Shown in pieces: positions 59,558-64,000 of a DNA stretch of 64,000 nucleotides. The notes under the pieces are model-generated. The model did not search any database, was not told the origin of the DNA, and was given only the letters and a program-made list of their open reading frames with translations. Both the position numbers and the translations under genes were made by a program. Source of the DNA: Haloarcula pellucida (GTDB lineage Archaea; Halobacteriota; Halobacteria; Halobacteriales; Haloarculaceae). The stretch is from the NCBI RefSeq assembly GCF_014647235.1, contig NZ_BMOU01000002.1, positions 372,417 to 436,416 on the forward strand, written 5' to 3'. Numbering within the stretch: position 1 is the first letter of the stretch; each line of letters begins with the position of its first letter.

Positions 59558-60364
59558 TCAGGGGGGGTTGATAGTCGTCGCTTCTCGCCAGTGTTCGTCG
59601 AACGCCTTGCTGATGTCGGTCGTGAACTCCGGGTCCTTGAGGTCGATGACGCCGAACGTCTCCTCGCGGCCGAGCGGATGTGGCACCTCGATGCACACCT
59701 CCGTGTCGTCGATGAGTTCGAACGTCGTCGTGATGTTCGGCGTCGCCCGAGCGCTGTAGTTCTCGTAGGGTGAGAGGCGTTCGTAGTACTCGCGGTTGGC
59801 CTCGCGAGGCAAACTCTCGAAGAGGTCGGGCCGCACCAACAGCGACACCTCGACCCCTCGTTCGAGGGCGGCCACCAGTTCGTCGACGATGCGTTCGGTC
59901 GCTTCGATGATGTCGACCTGTCTGGCCGGCGAGGACCCCACCATGACGATGCGGGAGTCGGCGGCGGCCAACCGTTCCAGCAGCAAGTCCAGCGTCTCCT
60001 CCGGGCCGACGGCGGCCGTCCAGAACGGTTCGTCGACCGGGTCGGCCGTCTCCAGTTGGTCCGAGAGGTCGTCGACGATGTCCTCGTACTGCTGGGCCTT
60101 CGCTTCGAGGTCCTGTTTCTTGTCGTCTAACAACCGGTCCAAGGCCGTGTCGGGTTCGACGGCGACGTACTTCTTCGGCCGACTCGCCGTCTGGCTCCGA
60201 ACCAGATTGTAGGTCTCAAGACTGTTGAGCACGTCGTAGATACGCCCCATCGGAACGTCACTAGCCCGTGACAACTCTTTGGCCGTGGTCGGCCCGGTTT
60301 CAAGCAACGACCGGTACGCTCGCGCCTCGTACTCAGAGAGCCCCAAGTCTCTCAGACTCGCCAT
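59558..60364 (-). CDS. TrmB-like transcriptional regulator
   Basis: A 268-residue protein. The N-terminal winged helix is LGLSEYEARAYRSLLETGPTTAKELSRASDVPMGRIYDVLNSLETYNLVRSQTASRPKKYVAVEP, the TrmB signature. A coiled stretch (about 75-110) precedes the sugar-binding-like domain (ILLERLAAADSRIVMVGSSPA... ELVAALERGVEVSLLVRPDLF... VCIEVPHPLGREETFGVIDLKDPE). TrmB proteins sense sugars and control metabolic genes. It is convergent with mptA, with a 16-nt gap. The DNA target is unknown. Confidence 0.88.
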   Translation of the reverse strand: MASLRDLGLSEYEARAYRSLLETGPTTAKELSRASDVPMGRIYDVLNSLETYNLVRSQTASRPKKYVAVEPDTALDRLLDDKKQDLEAKAQQYEDIVDDLSDQLETADPVDEPFWTAAVGPEETLDLLLERLAAADSRIVMVGSSPARQVDIIEATERIVDELVAALERGVEVSLLVRPDLFESLPREANREYYERLSPYENYSARATPNITTTFELIDDTEVCIEVPHPLGREETFGVIDLKDPEFTTDISKAFDEHWREATTINPP

Positions 60365-60548
60365 ATCCCTCTCTATCGGCCCACCACTAAAAACTCATCG
60401 CAGGTTTACCGTTTCTTCAAGTTTCTCACCGTTCTCTCGTGCCCGCTCGTTCGCTTTCGGGCCGCTCACTCCGTTCGAGCCCCCGTCTCCGCTCCACGGC
60501 TCCCGATAGTCACCGTTCCGCCGCGGGCCGCGATTCGCGCGCCCCGCG

Positions 60549-62156
60549 CTACTCTGTCAACGCCGCTTCGAGTTCCGCAGGCGTCTCGCCTTCCGCCGTC
60601 ACCGTCTCACCCTCGTACCGCCGAGCGACGCCGTCGCCCTCGGGGTCGGGGACGATCGTCGTCTCGTGGTCGGCCAGTCGGAGCGCCGCCCGGTGGAGGT
60701 CCGTCCCGGCCTCGGTGCCCACCCGCAAGGTTTGTGGGTCCCGCAGTCGGGCCGCGACGCTGGCGTACCCGGCCACCTCGACGCCCATGCGCTCTGCGGC
60801 GCCAGCGAAGGACTCGACGGCCTCGGTTGCGACGGTCCGGTAGCGCTCTTCGCCGGTGAGCGCCGCCAAATCGACCAGCGCGTCGGCGAGTTCGACGGTG
60901 GCGTCCAGCGGGTGAAGCGAGCGCCCGCAGAGCCCCGCACCCGTGTCGGGGCCGTCCCGAAACGCGCCGCTGTCCTGCTGTCGGTGCCCGATGGTCCAGT
61001 CGGCGACGGCCTCGGCGGGGCCGCTCTCGCCAAGTACCTGCCAGCTCGTCGTCAACCCTTGCAGGAACTGGGCCTGATCCAGCAGGAGGCCCGTGTCGCT
61101 CTCGTCGGCGGCGTAGTGGGCCACCTCGCCGTCGTCGACGAGCGTCTCGCAGACGTGGTCGCGGGCTCGCACCGCGTACCGGCGCGCTCGCTCGTCGCCA
61201 GTGTACGCGTACACCCACAGGAGGGCGTCTATCGCGAGGCCGTTCCGGTCGGCCAACACCGTCTCGTCGACGTAGGGTGCTTCCCGGTCCTCGCGCTCGG
61301 TCGCGCCGAGGCGGTAGTAGTCGTCGTCGCCCGCCTGACTGCCGGCGAACGCGTCGCCCGTCCAGAGGTCCGTCGAGAGGTACTCGACGGTCCGCTGGGC
61401 GGCGTTCCGGTAGGACTCGGTGCCGGTGTAGCGGTAGCCGTGGGCGAACGCCCGCACGAGCGCCGCGTTCTCGTCCAGTAGCTTCTCCCGGCGGGGGTTC
61501 GACCAGTCCCGCCCCGTCGCGTAGCGGAAGAATCCGCCGTCGTAGGTGTCGAACAGGTGGGTCTGGATGGCTTCGAGCGTACGCGTCGCCTGATCGCGAG
61601 CGCGCACCAGCGCGAACTCGACGGTCCGGGGCAGCGGGAACTTCACGTCGGAGCCCCACCCGCCGAACTCGTCGTCGAAGGCACCGAGTAACTGCTCTAT
61701 CATGTGTTCCTCGATGCGGGCGCGCAACTCGCCGGCCGGCGGCGCTTCGTCCCGTAACTGCCGCGGAATCGACCCGGCGGCGGTACCCTCGGCGTCCCAC
61801 GACTCGCGCACGCTGTCGAGGATGCCGCGGAACCCGTCCGGCCCGAGGAACGTCGCGCCGCTGATGACCTCGCCCTCCGGGGTGAGAAAGACGGTGGAGG
61901 GGAACCCGCCCATCGTGTAGCGCTCCCGGACTCTGGGGTTCCGGTCGGCGTCGACCCGCACCGGGACGAACCCGTCGTTTACGTTGGCCGCGATGCGCGG
62001 TTCGCCGAAGGTGCCCCGGTCCATCGCCCGGCACTCCGCGCTCCACGGTACGGTCAGCGACAGCAGTACCGGCTTGCCGCTGTCGGTGGCACGTTCGAAC
62101 GCCTCCGGCCCCCACTCGCGCCACTCGACTTTCGTGTCCGCCGCGAACTCGTCCAT
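60549..62156 (-). CDS. YyaL/thioredoxin-fold and glycosidase-like protein
   Basis: A 535-residue protein. Residues about 1-125 are a thioredoxin-fold domain (EFAADTKVEWREWGPEAFERATDSGKPVLLSLTVPWSAECRAMDR... GFPSTVFLTPEGEVISG). The redox pair is degenerate, since the first Cys of CxxC is Ser (SAEC). The rest is an alpha/alpha-barrel similar to YyaL/spermatogenesis-associated DUF255 proteins (GAFDDEFGGWGSDVKFPLPRTVEFALVRARD..., NGLAIDALLWVYAYTGDERARRYAVRARD). The family may act on sugars or phosphates but is unproven. The start MDEFAADTK at 62156 is clear. Confidence 0.85.
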   Translation of the reverse strand: MDEFAADTKVEWREWGPEAFERATDSGKPVLLSLTVPWSAECRAMDRGTFGEPRIAANVNDGFVPVRVDADRNPRVRERYTMGGFPSTVFLTPEGEVISGATFLGPDGFRGILDSVRESWDAEGTAAGSIPRQLRDEAPPAGELRARIEEHMIEQLLGAFDDEFGGWGSDVKFPLPRTVEFALVRARDQATRTLEAIQTHLFDTYDGGFFRYATGRDWSNPRREKLLDENAALVRAFAHGYRYTGTESYRNAAQRTVEYLSTDLWTGDAFAGSQAGDDDYYRLGATEREDREAPYVDETVLADRNGLAIDALLWVYAYTGDERARRYAVRARDHVCETLVDDGEVAHYAADESDTGLLLDQAQFLQGLTTSWQVLGESGPAEAVADWTIGHRQQDSGAFRDGPDTGAGLCGRSLHPLDATVELADALVDLAALTGEERYRTVATEAVESFAGAAERMGVEVAGYASVAARLRDPQTLRVGTEAGTDLHRAALRLADHETTIVPDPEGDGVARRYEGETVTAEGETPAELEAALTE

Positions 62157-62311
62157 AGTGGTGGTCGGTGGTGGGCGTACAAATGGGCTGTCACTCCGGC
62201 ATCGCCGGTTGGCTGTCCGAGACAGCCACCACTCACCCATCCCCTGTGTCTTTCCGACCCCGAGTCCAACGCAACGACAGACCGATTTGTCGGACGGCCC
62301 TACGTCGAACC

Positions 62312-63691
62312 ATGCCCTCTCAGCAGGCCGAGACCGAGTATCAGGAACCGGTCACACCGGGCCAGCGGCCGCCCCGAATCGGTCGCGTCCCGCTCGTCGA
62401 GAACACGCTCTCGATGATCCGTGACCCGCTGGGCTTCTACGCCGAGGCCGACAGCGTCGACGCCGACGTGGTGCGGTTCAACGTCGCCGGGACGACGGGC
62501 TACTTCGTCACCCACCCGACCCTCGTAGAGCAGGTGCTGGTCACCGACGAGGCGGACTTCGAGAAGGGGCGACTCCTCCGGGACACGCTCGGCGAGTTCA
62601 TCGGCGAAGGGCTGTTCCTGCTGGAAGGCGAGGAGTGGCAACAGCAACGTACGGCCCTCCAACCGGCGTTCTACCGGGAGCGCATCGCTACCTACGGCGA
62701 GACGATGACCGACTTCGCGCTGGCGACGGCCGACGACTGGGCCGACGGCGAACGCGTCGACCTGCTGCCGGCGATGCGGTCGTACACGCTCCGGGTGCTC
62801 GGGAAGACGCTGCTGGACGTGGACATCGAACGCACCGCCGAGTCGCTCGAACCGCTCCTGTCGGCACTCCGCCACCGCGTCGACCCGGGGAACCTCTCGG
62901 CGTACCTCCCGCTGTGGGTGCCGACGCCGAACAACCGCCGAGTCCGACGGACGCGGGCGGCCTTCGAGGCGACGTTGGACGACATCATCGCCGAACGCCA
63001 GACTGAGGCCGCCGCCGAGCGCGAGGCCCGCGACGACGTCCTCTCCTTGCTGCTCTCGCTCGACGAGGAGACGATGGACCGCGAGCGACTGGGCCACCAA
63101 CTCTTGACGTTCCTCGTCGCCGGCCACGACACGACGGCGCTGACGCTCACCTACGCGTGGTTCCTGCTCGCGACCCACCCCGACGCCCAGCGTGAACTCC
63201 ACGAGGAACTCGCCGCGACGCTCGATGGGGCGGACCCGACGCCGGCGGACCTCTTCGAGTTGCCGTTTCTGGACCGGGTGCTGACCGAGACGCTGCGGCT
63301 CTACCCGCCGGCGTTCACCACGTTCCGCCAGCCCACCCGGCCGGTGACGCTGGGCGGCTACGACATCGAGCAGGACGCCCAGTTGACTATCCCGCAGTGG
63401 CTCGTCCACCGGGACGAGCGGTGGTACGACGCCCCCGACGCGTTCCGTCCCGAGCGCTGGACCGACGAGTTCGAGGCCCAGCTACCGGACTACGCCTACT
63501 ACCCCTTCGGCGGCGGCCCCCGCCACTGCATCGGGATGCGCTTTGCCCGGATGGAAGCGAAACTCGCGCTCGCAGCCATCGCCCAGCGCTTTCGCTTCGA
63601 GGCCGTCACCGAACCGCCGCTGGAACTGGGGATGCGCATCACGCTCTCGCCGACCGACCCCGTCGCGGTTCGGGTCCACGAGCGCGAGTGA
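62312..63691 (+). CDS. Cytochrome P450
   Basis: A 459-residue P450. The I-helix AGHDTTALTLTYAWFL, the K-helix ETLRLYPPAFTTFRQP (E-x-x-R), the PERW-type segment DAFRPERWTDEF and the heme-binding loop FGGGPRHCIGMRFARMEAKL (Cys about 406) are all present. There is no membrane anchor, so it is soluble, like other haloarchaeal and bacterial P450s. It needs electrons from a ferredoxin; the three-Cys ferredoxin at 49240 is a candidate. The substrate is unknown. The start MPSQQAETEY at 62312 is preferred. Confidence 0.93.
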   Translation: MPSQQAETEYQEPVTPGQRPPRIGRVPLVENTLSMIRDPLGFYAEADSVDADVVRFNVAGTTGYFVTHPTLVEQVLVTDEADFEKGRLLRDTLGEFIGEGLFLLEGEEWQQQRTALQPAFYRERIATYGETMTDFALATADDWADGERVDLLPAMRSYTLRVLGKTLLDVDIERTAESLEPLLSALRHRVDPGNLSAYLPLWVPTPNNRRVRRTRAAFEATLDDIIAERQTEAAAEREARDDVLSLLLSLDEETMDRERLGHQLLTFLVAGHDTTALTLTYAWFLLATHPDAQRELHEELAATLDGADPTPADLFELPFLDRVLTETLRLYPPAFTTFRQPTRPVTLGGYDIEQDAQLTIPQWLVHRDERWYDAPDAFRPERWTDEFEAQLPDYAYYPFGGGPRHCIGMRFARMEAKLALAAIAQRFRFEAVTEPPLELGMRITLSPTDPVAVRVHERE

Positions 63692-63849
63692 GTAGCCGGG
63701 CGGCCGTTCTCCGCCGTCGCTCAGCACCGACGAAGCGATGCATCTCCGCGCGGCTTCACGGGTCACTCCGTTCCCCGTGTCGCTTCGCGGAATCGAGATT
63801 CCTCGCCACCTCTCGAAAGGCGTTTGGGGCCTGACCTGCAAGCGAGGGT

Positions 63850-64000
63850 ATGCTCCGGGTCATCGGGCTGCTGTTGCTCATCCCGCTGTTCGACGCCGTC
63901 CTCTTGGTAGCGCTGGCCACGGGTGTCATCTACCCGATTCGGCCACTCGTCGTCGTCGCGCTCGTCGTCCTCACCGCGCTCGTCGGGATGTTGCTCGTCC
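63850..64000 (+). CDS. FxsA-like membrane protein (3' truncated by window edge)
   Basis: The first 50 residues, MLRVIGLLLLIPLFDAVLLVALATGVIY and onward, contain two hydrophobic segments with a P-L-F-D/E-x-x-L-L motif near the start, like FxsA (suppressor of F exclusion of phage T7). The gene runs off the window edge with no stop. The function of FxsA homologues in archaea is unknown. ATG at 63850. Confidence 0.6.
   Translation, partial: MLRVIGLLLLIPLFDAVLLVALATGVIYPIRPLVVVALVVLTALVGMLLV

Overview
The window is chromosomal DNA of a halophilic archaeon (class Halobacteria). The evidence is strong GC bias, acidic predicted proteins, archaeal TATA boxes close to start codons, and lineage-specific genes: a CetZ tubulin, HTH_10 and HalX regulators, PurS/PurQ, archaeosine and coenzyme F420 enzymes, and type IV pilins with the archaeal signal. 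A family within the class cannot be fixed from sequence reading alone. No rRNA operon, CRISPR array or intact insertion sequence was seen. The only tRNA is tRNA-Leu(UAA).

Layout. 0-6.1 kb: a partial methyltransferase, a GNAT acetyltransferase, a frameshifted MoaD/SAMP-like ubiquitin-fold gene, archaeosine synthase ArcS, a GIDE-like membrane protein and a CNNM/CorC-type transporter. 6.1-14.5 kb: a peptide-type ABC transporter operon read on the minus strand, preceded by an HTH_10 regulator and an SLC13-type anion permease. 14.6-23 kb: VanZ-like protein, histidine kinase, RaSEA (partner of ArcS), purS-purQ, a RecA-like/GAF signalling pair, purU and small zinc-ribbon proteins. 23.1-35.3 kb: a type IV pilus locus. 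35.3-45.8 kb: purC, nadE, a Na/Ca exchanger, cofH, then a minus-strand run cetZ - membrane protein - cofC - cofG, an NAD-binding protein and thymidylate kinase. 46-50.4 kb: TrkA flanked by two RAM-domain proteins, GTP cyclohydrolase III, a tRNA-Leu with repeated 3' fragments, a ferredoxin and a MOSC protein. 50.5-64 kb: amino-acid permease/USP fusion, cyclophilin, a pore-variant RCK protein, alpha/beta hydrolase, TrpD-like protein, siroheme decarboxylase, HalX regulator, MptA, TrmB-like regulator, YyaL-like protein, cytochrome P450 and the start of an fxsA-like gene.

How the genes work together. Three archaeosine steps are scattered here (MptA for the pterin/preQ0 precursor, ArcS and RaSEA on tRNA). 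F420 synthesis is represented by GTP cyclohydrolase III, CofG, CofH and CofC, and cofC-cofG sit in an apparent operon with the cell-shape gene cetZ. The pilus locus has the secretion ATPase (PilB), the membrane platform (PilC), a major pilin and six pilin-like proteins, in tightly overlapping order. The most unexpected item is a small gene between pilB and pilC that encodes a homologue of the ribosomal stalk protein P1 (L12) with an altered acidic tail. The locus also holds two tiny leader ORFs that overlap the next gene by 4 nt, three GTTCA repeats phased at exactly 10 bp, and a 20-nt palindrome in a long pilin leader. Other non-coding signals are an orphan promoter with palindromes between the convergent cofH and cofG genes, and tRNA-Leu 3'-end copies that carry a hairpin with a compensatory base change.
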